Shown: in pieces, positions 45,146 to 54,302 of the stretch | How the letters are laid out: each line of letters opens with the position of its first letter | Numbering within the stretch: the stretch's first letter is position 1 | From: Desulfobacteraceae bacterium | Lineage (GTDB): Bacteria; Desulfobacterota; Desulfobacteria; Desulfobacterales; Desulfosalsimonadaceae | Reading direction: 5' to 3' | Assembly: GCA_014237465.1 (NCBI GenBank) | Contig: JABZFM010000004.1 | Coordinates: 62,001 to 126,000 of the forward strand | DNA: 64,000 bases | Notes under the pieces: model-generated | Told to the model about the DNA's origin: nothing | The model's database searches: none | Seen by the model: the letters and a program-made list of their open reading frames with translations, nothing else | Made by a program: the position numbers and the translations under genes

Positions 45146-46213
45146 ATGACTGACAATATAACTGAAAAATATGAATTAACGCAAAAAGTCCGCGCGGCCG
45201 GGTGAGCGGCCAAGTTGAGTCCGGGGGTCCTGGACAGGATTATTTCAACGCTGAAGGTCAAACCGGATCCGCGCCTGATTGTGGGGTTTGAGACAGCAGA
45301 TGATGCCGGGGTTTATAAAATTTCAGACGATACGGCACTGGTTCAAACACTTGATTTTTTCACGCCCATTGTTGACTCCCCGTTTGCGTTTGGTTCGATT
45401 GCGGCCGCCAACGCCTTAAGTGATGTATATGCCATGGGCGGCACGCCGCTGACCGCTATGAATATTGTCTGCTTTCCGTCAGAAGAGCTGCCGGAATCGG
45501 TATTGCAGGAGACCCTTGCCGGCGGACTGGAAAAAATTCATGAAGCCCGCGCCACACTGGTCGGCGGGCACAGTGTTGAAGATGCAGAATACAAATACGG
45601 CCTTTCCGTGACCGGCGTGGTTCACCCGGACCGTATTCTGACCAACGCAAACTGCAAAAAAAACGATCGCCTGATTTTAACCAAACCCATTGGCACCGGA
45701 ATTCTGGCAACCGCAATCAAAGGGAAACTGGGAAAACAAAAAACAACACGGAATCTGGTGACTGTGGCGGCGGGTCTGAACAAATATGCGGCTGAAATAA
45801 TATTAAAATTTGAACCAAACGCTGTTACCGATATTACCGGATTCGGCTTAGCCGGTCACATATATGAAATGGCATCTGGTGCTAAAATGCGAATCACCCT
45901 TTATTCGGAAAAAGTGCCACTGATCGATGAAGTCCTTGGTTTTGCCCGCATGGGCATGTTCCCGGCCGGTGCGTATAACAACAAAAAGTTCTTTGAAACC
46001 GGTGTAACAATCCATTCAGACGTTGATGCCGTTATCGCCGACCTGATGTTTGATCCGCAGACATCCGGCGGACTGATGGTCTCTTTAAGTGATGCAAAAG
46101 CAGATGACTGTTTAAATGCCCTGCATGACCAGGGTATTGAGGCACAGATCATCGGGGAAGTGGCCGGTGAAATTTCTGGCACCGATTCATGCGGCCGGGT
46201 GATCATTCGTTAA
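45146..46213 (+). CDS. selD: Selenide, water dikinase, a selenoprotein
   Basis: 355 residues including selenocysteine. It makes selenophosphate from selenide and ATP for Sec-tRNA and selenouridine. The gene starts at ATG 45146 (MTDNITEKYELTQKVRAAG) and continues through TGA 45203-45205, then AAKLSPGVLDRI. This gives G-U-A-A-K, the active-site position (normally GCGCK or GUACK) with Sec20 and the catalytic Lys23. Later motifs are intact: ETADDAGVYKI, TLDFFTPIVDSPFAFGSIAA, VGGHSVEDAEYKYGL, FDPQTSGGLM. A SECIS-like hairpin follows the TGA. Annotating from the first downstream start (45215) would lose the catalytic residue. Preceded directly by repeat B3, with no strong ribosome site. Confidence 0.95.
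45203..45240 (+). promoter_or_regulatory. Bacterial SECIS element candidate
   Basis: Thirteen bases after the TGA, GTCC (45219-45222) pairs with GGAC (45232-45235), with a bulged T at 45231, two inner pairs GG/CC, and a loop GGGT. A short stem with bulged U and a loop containing G-G-U is the pattern SelB reads in E. coli fdhF. The fold is inferred by eye. Confidence 0.65.
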
Positions 46214-46406
46214 AAACGACTGAGAATACCCCTATAAAAAATCATCACCACCGTTAAAACCTTTTGAAATTTTTATATATTTAAAATTTTATTTTAAACT
46301 CAGAAACTTAAATTATTTTACTTTTTTTTATATTGACCTCTCTACTTTCATATGATAGGCAAGATCTTTTTAAAGGTTTTGTTCGTTGCGTCCAAAGGAC
46401 GGTTAC

Positions 46407-46625
46407 ATGAAAAAAGAAACCCGACAGATGTTCAGAGAGCTTGCGTATTACAGCAGCCTCGGGTTTTCAGTGGCTCTGGCAATTTTTATCGGTTTATTTA
46501 CCGGCCTCTTTCTTGACAGATGGCTGGGAACAGCGCCATGGTTTATGTTTATTTTTTTCGCCTTAGGAATTGCCGCTGCGGCAAAAAATATAATGCTGGC
46601 ACTTAAAAAAAGCAAAAACATGTGA
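46407..46625 (+). CDS. atpZ: AtpZ/AtpI-like F0 accessory membrane protein
   Basis: 72 residues from ATG 46407 (MKKETRQMFRELAYYSSLG), after AAAGGACGG; the open frame extends seven codons upstream without support. Two transmembrane helices (FSVALAIFIGLFTGLFLD and PWFMFIFFALGIAAAAKNI). AtpZ/AtpQ-type proteins precede ATP synthase genes and have been linked to magnesium supply or c-ring assembly. Here it starts the F0 operon. Confidence 0.85.
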   Translation: MKKETRQMFRELAYYSSLGFSVALAIFIGLFTGLFLDRWLGTAPWFMFIFFALGIAAAAKNIMLALKKSKNM

Positions 46626-46634
46626 AATAGAATC

Positions 46635-47021
46635 ATGTCAATACAGCAAAGACTTCTGACATTTATTGTCCGATCCAACTGGATACTGCTGGTTTTAGCC
46701 GCTGCGGTGGGCTATTTTACGGCTTCTTCCAGCGTCACCTTAGGTATTATCGCCGGCGGACTGATTGTCACCATTAATTTTCATCTGCTGTATCGCACAC
46801 TAAAAAAATCCCTGGCGCCTCCTCATCTGGCGTCACCCAATGTTGTACTGGTAAAATATTATATCAGGTTCATTATCAGCGGCCTGATTATTTTATTACT
46901 TATTGCAGGGGATTATGTGAATCCTCTGGGACTGTTTATCGGTTTATCGGTGGTTGTGGCAAGTATCATGCTGGCCACGCTATGCGAAGTTAAAAATAAT
47001 ATTTTCAAGGAGGCGGTATAA
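46635..47021 (+). CDS. atpI: ATP synthase subunit I
   Basis: 128 residues, four hydrophobic helices (about 14-32, 35-52, 70-92, 95-115), beginning MSIQQRLLTFIVRSNWILLV. AtpI helps assemble the c-ring in Na+ and some H+ ATP synthases. It lies ten bases after atpZ and directly before atpB; the AAGGAGG ribosome site of atpB is inside its 3' end. Confidence 0.85.
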   Translation: MSIQQRLLTFIVRSNWILLVLAAAVGYFTASSSVTLGIIAGGLIVTINFHLLYRTLKKSLAPPHLASPNVVLVKYYIRFIISGLIILLLIAGDYVNPLGLFIGLSVVVASIMLATLCEVKNNIFKEAV

Positions 47022-47022
47022 G

Positions 47023-47712
47023 GTGGAACATCCCTTTTTATTATTCTCTAAGCTTTTTGAATTGGTCGGTCTGGGACATTTTGCTAACAGCAATCCGCAT
47101 GTAATTTATGCATGGGTAGTTATGGCGATACTTATTGCTCTGAGTGTATTGGCTGCCAAAGGCATCAGCATGGTCCCCACCAAAGCACAGAATGTCTCTG
47201 AACTCATCGTTTCCGGTATGGAAGAATTCATGGTTGAGATTACCGGTGAAGAAGGCCGCTGGCTGTTTCCGCTGGCCGGCACGGTTTTCCTTTATGTATT
47301 CATCGGAAACCTGATTGGCCTGGTGCCGGGCTTTTTCCCGCCGACCGCAAACCTGAACACCACAGCATCTATCGCTTTGGTGGTCTTTACCTTTACTCAT
47401 GTGATCGGCATTAAATACCATGGCGCCGCCTACATTAAACATTTTCTCGGTCCCGTATGGTGGATGAGCCCGCTTATCTTTGTTATAGAAATTATCGGCC
47501 ATTTTGCCAGAATCCTTTCTCTTTCATTCCGTCTTTTCGGAAACATGATGGGACATGAAATTGTTCTGGCTATCCTTTTCGGGCTTGCCGGCGCATTTTT
47601 CGCCCCTTTGCCGCTCATGGCTTTGGGTATTTTTGTATCATTTGTACAGGCTTTTGTTTTCTTTCTGCTGTCAGTTATCTATTTCTCGGGTGCCATGGAA
47701 CATGCCCATTAA
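47023..47712 (+). CDS. atpB: ATP synthase F0 subunit a
   Basis: 229 residues started at GTG 47023-47025 (MEHPFLLFSKLFELVG), well spaced from AAGGAGGCGG; the frame runs upstream into atpI with no ribosome site there. Subunit a forms the ion half-channels. The essential arginine lies in the conserved ARILSLSFRLFGNMMGHEI segment (about 160-178). About five to six membrane helices. Followed by repeat A4 before atpE. Confidence 0.93.
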   Translation: MEHPFLLFSKLFELVGLGHFANSNPHVIYAWVVMAILIALSVLAAKGISMVPTKAQNVSELIVSGMEEFMVEITGEEGRWLFPLAGTVFLYVFIGNLIGLVPGFFPPTANLNTTASIALVVFTFTHVIGIKYHGAAYIKHFLGPVWWMSPLIFVIEIIGHFARILSLSFRLFGNMMGHEIVLAILFGLAGAFFAPLPLMALGIFVSFVQAFVFFLLSVIYFSGAMEHAH

Positions 47713-47738
47713 TTGATCCGGCAGAATATCAAAAACGG

Positions 47739-47893
47739 TAAAAATTCAAGTTTATATGGCAAAAAAAAAAGTTCCACCAATATTATAAAATTGGCAAGGC
47801 GCGCAAATCCTGAGTGATGATTCGTACTTATCGTACTTTGAAGAAACGAAGGATGCAGCGCAACGCAGAAGTTGAACTTTTTACGAAGCCATC
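47739..47893 (+). repeat. Repeat family A, copy A4
   Basis: Left part TAAAAATTCAAGTTTATATG is diverged; the rest matches A3 closely (AAATTGGCAAGGCGCGCAAA, GATTCGTACTTATCGTAC, AACTTTTTACGAAGCCATC). It separates atpB from atpE inside the F0 operon. Confidence 0.9.
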
Positions 47894-47954
47894 AATTTTA
47901 TGGGAAGATGGAAGAAGCCAGATTATTAATTTTTTTTAAGGAGGAAGTTAAGTT

Positions 47955-48221
47955 ATGGAATTTTTTGTCGCATGTGCATTCGCTGCAGGTTTTGGTATTG
48001 CAATTGCTGCTTTCGGTTGTGGTCTTGGTCAGGGCATGGGTCTGAAAGCCGCTGTTGAAGGTATTGCAAGAAACCCGGAATCTTCCGGAAAAGTTACCGT
48101 TACAATGCTGATCGGTCTTGCTATGATCGAATCTCTGTGTATTTATGCACTCGTTGTTTCTCTGATTCTTATTTATGCGCATCCTCAGGCGGCTGCTATT
48201 GCCGGACTGCTCGGTCACTAA
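47955..48221 (+). CDS. atpE: ATP synthase F0 subunit c
   Basis: 88 residues, hairpin of two membrane helices. Ion site: Gln26 in GLGQGMG, Glu59-Ser60 in MIESLCIY, and Tyr64. By alignment these correspond to Gln32, Glu65, Ser66 and Tyr70 of the Na+-binding c-ring of Ilyobacter; position 67 is Leu rather than Thr. Proton-type c-subunits often have Ala/Gly at the Ser position, so sodium coupling is possible but not proven. The polar loop ARNPESSG is normal. Good AAGGAGGAAG site. No F1 or b-subunit genes follow. Confidence 0.95.
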   Translation: MEFFVACAFAAGFGIAIAAFGCGLGQGMGLKAAVEGIARNPESSGKVTVTMLIGLAMIESLCIYALVVSLILIYAHPQAAAIAGLLGH

Positions 48222-48242
48222 TCAGAAAAACATGTTTGTTTT

Positions 48243-48280
48243 AAAAAAAGGGCTGTGCCATTAAGGCACAGCCCTTTTTT
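48243..48280 (+). terminator. Rho-independent terminator after atpE
   Basis: GGGCTGTGCC (48250-48259) pairs perfectly with GGCACAGCCC around TTAA, followed by TTTTTT. It ends the F0 operon, confirming that other ATP synthase genes lie elsewhere. Confidence 0.94.
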
Positions 48281-48408
48281 ATGGCGTCGTTAAAAATCCC
48301 ATCTACTGCGTTGTAGTGGTTTTTCAGCCCCTCAATATACGACTTGTATGATCTTGGGCCTGAAAAACCAATACGCCTTGTATATGGAACTTTTAACTTA
48401 GCCATCCA
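48280..48408 (-). repeat. Repeat family B, copy B4
   Basis: TATGGCGTCGTTAAAAATCC at the left, AACTTTTAACTTAGCCATCC at the right. Inner arms GTGGTTTTTCAG and CTGAAAAACCA form a hairpin. It starts in the T-run of the atpE terminator and lies between atpE and the uvrA end. Confidence 0.87.
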
Positions 48409-48448
48409 GATACGTTTACAAGATTATCATAATCATAAAAAGTCATTT

Positions 48449-51283
48449 CTAATTCTCAAGCATCGACTTTAAAAAATTTCCGGTATATGACTTTTTAATT
48501 TGCGCAATGTCTTCGGGTGTACCGCACCCGACAACCTCTCCCCCGTGATCTCCGCCCTCCGGGCCGAGATCAATGACGTAATCGGCAAATTTGATAACAT
48601 CCAGGTTATGTTCAATAACGATGACAGTATTGCCCGAATCGACAAAACGCTTCAGGACTGTCAGCAGACTTTTAATGTCATCAATATGGAGCCCGGTTGT
48701 CGGCTCATCCAATAAATAAACAGTCCGCCCGGTATCCCGTTTACCGAGCTCCTTGGCCAGTTTTACCCGCTGCGCCTCACCGCCGGACAGGGTGGTTGCC
48801 GGCTGCCCCACATGAATATATCCGATCCCGACATCGACTAACGTCTGAAGTTTTGTACGGATACTTGAAATGTTTTCAAAAAACCGTAACGCCTGGTTAA
48901 CAGTCATGTTCAATACATCGGCGATGTTTTTACCCTTATACCGGATTTCAAGGGTCTCCCGGTTGTAGCGTTTTCCATGGCAAATATCACAGGTCACAAA
49001 TACATCGGGTAAAAAATGCATCTCAATTTTAATAATTCCGTCACCGGAACAGGCCTCGCACCGCCCACCCTTGACATTAAAACTGAAACGGCCGGGTTTG
49101 TATCCCCGCTGGCGCGCATCTGCGGTTTTTGCAAAAAGTTCCCGGATAAAAGTAAAAACCCCGGTATAGGTGCCGGGGTTTGATCGCGGCGTGCGGCCGA
49201 TGGGCGACTGGTTAATATTAATCACCTTATCGACAAACTCCACGCCGGATATTTCCCTGTGTTTTCCGGCCGGCATGCCGATACGGTAAAAACGCTGGGC
49301 AAGCAATCGATATAGTGTTTCTATCACCAGGGTTGATTTGCCGGAACCGGAAACCCCGGTCACGCTGATAAAACACCCCAGCGGGAATTCCACGTTGATA
49401 TTTTTAAGATTATTTTCAGACGCGCCTTTGATCACCAGGCGCTCCTTGCCCGGAAGTTTCCGTTGGTCCGGAATTTCAATTTTTTTACGGCCGGAAAGAT
49501 ACTGTCCGGTCAGTGATTTTTCATCTTTAACAAGTTCTGTCGGCGGACCTGCAAACACGACCTCACCGCCTTTAATCCCGGCTGCCGGGCCCATATCCAC
49601 TACATAATCCGCTGACCGGATGGTCTCTTCATCGTGTTCCACCACAAGAACCGTATTTCCCAGGTCGCGCATTTTCAGCAATGTTTCGAGCAAACGACGG
49701 TTGTCCCGCTGATGTAGACCGATGCTGGGCTCATCTAAAACATACAACACCCCGGTCAGCTTCGAACCGATCTGGGTGGCCAACCGGATGCGTTGACTTT
49801 CTCCACCGGAAAGGGTGGTTGCCGACCGGTCAATCGTCAAATAGGACAGCCCCACATTTGTCAAAAAACTCAGGCGGTCGGTTATTTCTTTTAAAATCCG
49901 CTTCGCGATCAATGACTCTTTCTCACTCAGGGCAATATTTTCAAAAAAATCAAACGCTTTTTCGATGGAAAGGATTCCAATATCCGCGATGGTCTTCCCG
50001 CAAACCTTAACGGACCGACTGACCCGGTTTAAACGTGTGCCGCTGCATTCCTTGCAGGGCCTGAAATTCATATATTGTTTGATCTCTTCCCGTGTCTGGT
50101 AGGAGTCCGTATCCACATATCGACGTTCAAGATTTGGAATCACGCCTTCAAACGGACGGGTAAAATTTATCCGGCGATTGCCGCGATGCATGAAAAAAGG
50201 GATTTTATGATCACCTGATCCATATAGCAGGACATTTTTAAATTCTTCAGACAGATCCTTGTAGGGAGTATAAATATCTTCATTATAATGGGATGTCAGT
50301 GCTTCTAAAAACTCCGCAAACTGAACGGAGTTGCGGTTTTCCCAAGGCCTGACAGCGCCTTCACGAATCGACAGTTCCAAAGACGGCACCACCAGTTCCG
50401 GGGCGATTTCCGTTGTGGACCCCAGACCATCACATTTTGGACATGCCCCTTGCGGAGAGTTAAACGAAAAACTGGCCGGAGTTAATTCCGGGTAACTGAT
50501 GCCGCAGTGAAGGCATGCCGCTTTTTCGGAAAAAAGAATCGTGTCTGTTGTGGATCCGGATTGATCCACCACATCCACGCTCACCACCCCGCCGGAAAGA
50601 GAAATTGCCAGCTCCAGGGAATCTGCCAGCCGATTTCTCATTTTTTCCTTTACCATCAGGCGATCCACAACCACATCAATGGTATGCTTTTTATTCTTAT
50701 CCAGCTTTCCGACGCTGTCAATTTCCAGAATTTTCCCATTGACCTTCACCCGGGCAAATCCATCCCGCTTTAAACTGGCAAACAATCTACTATGACTTCC
50801 CTTTTGGGCTGACACGATGGGGGCCAGAATAATAATCCGGGCTCCTTCGGGAAGAGACAACACACTGTCAATAATCTGATCCACTGCCTGAAAAGTAATG
50901 GGCCGACCGCATTCATAGCAGTGCGGAATACCGATTCTCGCAAAAAGCAATCGGAGGTAATCGTATATTTCGGTGACGGTTCCGACGGTCGAGCGGGGAT
51001 TGTGGCTGGCGTTTTTCTGCTCAATGGCAATTGCCGGGGACAGACCTTCAATCAGGTCCACATCCGGCTTTTCCATGCGCTCTAAAAATTGACGGGCATA
51101 TGTTGACAAGGATTCCACATACCGGCGCTGGCCTTCCGCATACAGGGTATCAAATGCAAGGCTCGATTTGCCGGACCCGGAAAGACCGGTTATCACAATA
51201 AACTTGTTCCGGGGCAATTCAACATCAATATTTTTTAAATTATGCTGCCGGGCCCCTCGGATAATAATATGCTCGGATTCCAT
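48449..51283 (-). CDS. uvrA: Excinuclease ABC subunit A
   Basis: 944 residues, standard length. DNA-damage recognition subunit of nucleotide excision repair. Two ABC ATPase halves: Walker [10 protein letters not shown] near 34-42 and GVSGSGKST near 640; two signature motifs [13 protein letters not shown] and [13 protein letters not shown]; zinc modules with CxxC pairs ([26 protein letters not shown]). Intact in all parts. Monocistronic on the minus strand. Confidence 0.97.
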   Translation of the reverse strand: MESEHIIIRGARQHNLKNIDVELPRNKFIVITGLSGSGKSSLAFDTLYAEGQRRYVESLSTYARQFLERMEKPDVDLIEGLSPAIAIEQKNASHNPRSTVGTVTEIYDYLRLLFARIGIPHCYECGRPITFQAVDQIIDSVLSLPEGARIIILAPIVSAQKGSHSRLFASLKRDGFARVKVNGKILEIDSVGKLDKNKKHTIDVVVDRLMVKEKMRNRLADSLELAISLSGGVVSVDVVDQSGSTTDTILFSEKAACLHCGISYPELTPASFSFNSPQGACPKCDGLGSTTEIAPELVVPSLELSIREGAVRPWENRNSVQFAEFLEALTSHYNEDIYTPYKDLSEEFKNVLLYGSGDHKIPFFMHRGNRRINFTRPFEGVIPNLERRYVDTDSYQTREEIKQYMNFRPCKECSGTRLNRVSRSVKVCGKTIADIGILSIEKAFDFFENIALSEKESLIAKRILKEITDRLSFLTNVGLSYLTIDRSATTLSGGESQRIRLATQIGSKLTGVLYVLDEPSIGLHQRDNRRLLETLLKMRDLGNTVLVVEHDEETIRSADYVVDMGPAAGIKGGEVVFAGPPTELVKDEKSLTGQYLSGRKKIEIPDQRKLPGKERLVIKGASENNLKNINVEFPLGCFISVTGVSGSGKSTLVIETLYRLLAQRFYRIGMPAGKHREISGVEFVDKVININQSPIGRTPRSNPGTYTGVFTFIRELFAKTADARQRGYKPGRFSFNVKGGRCEACSGDGIIKIEMHFLPDVFVTCDICHGKRYNRETLEIRYKGKNIADVLNMTVNQALRFFENISSIRTKLQTLVDVGIGYIHVGQPATTLSGGEAQRVKLAKELGKRDTGRTVYLLDEPTTGLHIDDIKSLLTVLKRFVDSGNTVIVIEHNLDVIKFADYVIDLGPEGGDHGGEVVGCGTPEDIAQIKKSYTGNFLKSMLEN

Positions 51284-51343
51284 TGAGTTTTTTTATTGAA
51301 TCTTAAAAATGAACGATCGTTGATTCTCATCGGCCAAGCCGTA

Positions 51344-52369
51344 TTAAGCCGGATTATAATTTTTTTCTATCCGGCATATGGCCTGATTAGCTGCCAGACG
51401 GATTGCCTGTATAAGACTTCCCGGATCGGCAACGGCCTTTCCGGCAATGTCATAAGCGGTTCCGTGATCAACCGACGTCCGTATAATGGGAAGGCCCAAA
51501 GTGGTGTTGACGCCGTCGGAAAAATGAATCATTTTAAACGGAATCAACCCCTGATCATGATACATGCATACCACCGCATCAAATTCTCCGTTCATTGCAT
51601 TAACAAAAACAGTGTCCGGCGGATAAGGCCCTGATACATCTATACCGTTTTTTTTTGAAAAATTGACTGCCGGTTCAATAATCCGCGCCTCTTCATCACC
51701 AAACATGCCGGCTTCTCCGGAGTGCGGATTTAACCCGGCCACCGCGATTTTCGGCCTTTCAAAACCAAACCGTTCCTTCAGGGAATAATCCGTTGTTTCG
51801 ATGGTGGACATTATATTTTCGATGGTCAGCGACTGCGGGACTTGCTTGAGAGACATATGAATTGTCACAAGCACCACTCGCAGCCTGTCCCCGGCCATCA
51901 TCATGGCGTATTCTGCTGTTCCGGTTTGATCCGCCAGCAGTTCTGTATGCCCATGATATTGACTTCCTGCCAGCTTTAAAGCGGTTTTATTGATCGGGCA
52001 AGTCACAATAGCGGCGATATCATCATTTAACGCCATATTAATGGCTGTAATGATATAATGTTCCATTGCCTTGCCCGTTATTTCAGTCGGCTGGCCCCAA
52101 ACCAGGGTTTCCGGATTGATATGTGAACTATTGACCACATCAATGCATCCGGGCTTATACGATGCAGCTCCCGGTGAATTAATGGTGGCAATCAGACCCG
52201 GGATTTTCGTGATGAGCTTTGCAGTTTCCAGGACCTGAACATCGCCGATCACAAGCGGTCTTGCCACGTCATAGACTTCCGAATGATTCAATGCCAGACA
52301 TATGAGTTCCGGCCCGATACCGACCGGGTCACCCATGGTTATTCCGACAATTGGTCTATTGTCATTCAC
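51344..52369 (-). CDS. pdxA: 4-hydroxythreonine-4-phosphate dehydrogenase
   Basis: 341 residues. Oxidises 4-phosphohydroxy-threonine in pyridoxal phosphate synthesis. GITMGDPVGIGPE at 9-21, metal ligands in QYHGHTELLA and AGLNPHSGEAGMFGDEE, and the C-terminal HDQGLIPFK and TSVDHGTAYDIAG. A PdxA2-type role in other catabolism cannot be excluded without context, but the motifs fit PdxA. The start follows GCAGGTGA. Lies 60 bases from uvrA, in the same direction. Confidence 0.94.
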   Translation of the reverse strand: MNDNRPIVGITMGDPVGIGPELICLALNHSEVYDVARPLVIGDVQVLETAKLITKIPGLIATINSPGAASYKPGCIDVVNSSHINPETLVWGQPTEITGKAMEHYIITAINMALNDDIAAIVTCPINKTALKLAGSQYHGHTELLADQTGTAEYAMMMAGDRLRVVLVTIHMSLKQVPQSLTIENIMSTIETTDYSLKERFGFERPKIAVAGLNPHSGEAGMFGDEEARIIEPAVNFSKKNGIDVSGPYPPDTVFVNAMNGEFDAVVCMYHDQGLIPFKMIHFSDGVNTTLGLPIIRTSVDHGTAYDIAGKAVADPGSLIQAIRLAANQAICRIEKNYNPA

Positions 52370-52535
52370 CTGCGCCCCTTTTTATTGAACCGAAATCAAA
52401 TATCATGTAAAATTTTTCAAAATCCGGTGCTAAATTTTATTTTATATCAGAAAGCGCCCCCTCCAACAACAATAACTCAAAAAAATAAATGAAATACGCC
52501 ATGGGATTTGAGCCGAATAATCTCTTGCTTAAAAA

Positions 52536-53864
52536 TCACAGCAAATCACTGGCCAGATCGGCCAGTTCGGACCGTTCCCCTTTTTCAAGTGTAATGTGGG
52601 CATAGAGCTTCTGGCCCTGCATTTTTTCAATTAAATGACTTAATCCGTTTGACAGACTGTCAAGATACGGATGATCAATCTGGAAAATATCGCCGGTAAA
52701 AACCACTTTCGTACCCTCTCCCGCCCGTGTGATAATGGTTTTTACTTCATGGGGTGTCAGATTCTGTGCTTCATCCACAATAAAAAATATTTTAACAAGA
52801 CTCCTTCCACGGATATACGACAACGGAGAAATGACAAGTTTCTCATCGTCCAGCATTTCCTTGATTTTCTGATGACGAGAATCATGTTCGGAAAACTGGT
52901 TCTGAATAACTGCTAAATTATCATGCAAAGGCTGCATATACGGATCCAGCTTTGCCGAGATATCTCCGGGCAGAAACCCCATATCTTTGTTGCTCAACGG
53001 CACAATGGGACGCGCCATGAAAATCTGACGATAATTTTGCCGCTTCTCAAGTGCCGCTGCCAGAGCAATCAAAGTTTTTCCTGTTCCGGCTTTGCCTGTA
53101 ATACTTACCAGGTGAATACTCGGATCCGTCAACGCATTGATGGCAAATGTCTGTTCGACATTTCGCGGTACAATCCCGTAAGCCGGATATTTATCAATTC
53201 GTTGAAGTCGCTGCATGACAGAATCAAATTTTGCGAGTGCTGATTTTCTGCCATTGCGCATAACAATGTATTCATTTGCGATCATTGGCTGCTGCAGATC
53301 AATCTCATTGATTTCAACTTCATTTGTTTGCTGATACATTTTATCAATAATATCAGATGAGATTTCTTCTTCGATACGTTTTCCGGCATAGAGTGTATTG
53401 ATATCCCTGACATGATCGCTTGTATAGTCCTGCGCCAGAAGCCCCACTGCCTTGGCCTTCATCCGGAGATTGACATCTTTTGTCAGGAGAATAATCTGGG
53501 TGTCAGGTTTATCTTTTGAAAGATGATACGCAATGTTCAGCAGTCGGTGATCATGTTTATGGCTGGCAAAATTATCGACCAGGTCCTCATGAAACCCCTG
53601 CTCCAGCTTCAGTATGATTTTCCCGGAGTCCGGACCGATCTTTACGCCACCGTTAAAAAGCTTGTCTCCGCTCAATGAATCAAGGGTTCTCACAAATTCC
53701 CGGGCATGAAAATTTATGGTTTCATTGCCTTTTTTAAACTGATCAAGCTCTTCCAGAACTGAAATGGGAACAACCACATCGTTTTCTTTAAAATGATAAA
53801 TGCAAGAACTGTCATGAAGGATAACATTTGTATCGAGAACGAAACTTTTTTTCATATGGGGCAT
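52536..53864 (-). CDS. PIN-domain PhoH-family ATPase (PhoH2-like)
   Basis: 442 residues. N-terminal PIN ribonuclease domain (about 5-150): KSFVLDTNVILHD with the first Asp, then FHAREFVR and TKDVNLRMKAKAVGL. C-terminal PhoH ATPase: Walker A SITGKAGTGKTLIAL near 255 and Walker B VKIFFIVDEAQNL. This PIN-PhoH fusion is reported to act as an RNA helicase/RNase. No phosphate-box promoter is visible. Start ATG has AAAGGTG at a good distance; a second Met three codons on is possible. Confidence 0.92.
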   Translation of the reverse strand: MPHMKKSFVLDTNVILHDSSCIYHFKENDVVVPISVLEELDQFKKGNETINFHAREFVRTLDSLSGDKLFNGGVKIGPDSGKIILKLEQGFHEDLVDNFASHKHDHRLLNIAYHLSKDKPDTQIILLTKDVNLRMKAKAVGLLAQDYTSDHVRDINTLYAGKRIEEEISSDIIDKMYQQTNEVEINEIDLQQPMIANEYIVMRNGRKSALAKFDSVMQRLQRIDKYPAYGIVPRNVEQTFAINALTDPSIHLVSITGKAGTGKTLIALAAALEKRQNYRQIFMARPIVPLSNKDMGFLPGDISAKLDPYMQPLHDNLAVIQNQFSEHDSRHQKIKEMLDDEKLVISPLSYIRGRSLVKIFFIVDEAQNLTPHEVKTIITRAGEGTKVVFTGDIFQIDHPYLDSLSNGLSHLIEKMQGQKLYAHITLEKGERSELADLASDLL

Positions 53865-54216
53865 GATTGGCGCACCTTTCTATCATTTTAGTGTGATATG
53901 GGACGTATGGAATACGACGCAGCATTTATCAGGAATTTAAATACTCACCTCCCTTTATTTACCGTAATTAAAAGACAGTTACAAACAGATGTTACCTTAA
54001 AAAAACACTTTTGTTACATGTCGCATCAAATATTTCAAATTTGATGCGGCGGTTGAGTATCGGTTTCATTTCATGATACCTGTTGCCGAAAAAAATGAGA
54101 ATATCTCCAATATCCTTTATGCCAAAATTCAAAACAGAAACATATGAATGAAAAAAAAAAAGATTTACCAGTGAAATAAATATTGCAGCGATGAAAATAG
54201 AAAAAGGGGAAAACAA
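53865..54216. other. AT-rich intergenic region with a small hairpin
   Basis: 352 bases between the PhoH gene and a 21-codon ORF. One hairpin stands out: CGCATCAAA (54022-54030) pairs with TTTGATGCG (54040-54048). Its position about 190 bases before the PhoH start on the minus strand makes it a leader-region or readthrough element rather than a clear terminator. Nothing else recognised. Confidence 0.45.
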
Positions 54217-54282
54217 ATGAAGATTTCGAGTGACAATATACAGGATATGATCGAAACATTTAATACCCATTTAGCGTCTTAG
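54217..54282 (+). CDS. Very short ORF, 21 codons
   Basis: MKISSDNIQDMIETFNTHLAS, with a good AAAAAGGGG ribosome site eight bases upstream. Its start resembles anti-sigma FlgM-type N-termini only vaguely. It may be a remnant of a longer gene or a chance ORF; it is convergent with the histidine kinase gene. Confidence 0.25.
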   Translation: MKISSDNIQDMIETFNTHLAS

Positions 54283-54302
54283 TGTATTGTCTTATGATAT
54301 TT

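Noticed and set aside
45215-46213. SelD starting at the TTG at 45215.
   Set aside because: This would lack the catalytic Sec/Cys and Lys; the upstream frame through the TGA matches the family.
54022-54048. Hairpin as terminator of the PhoH gene or kinase gene.
   Set aside because: It lies upstream of the PhoH gene start on its strand and lacks a T-run, so it is only noted as a leader hairpin.
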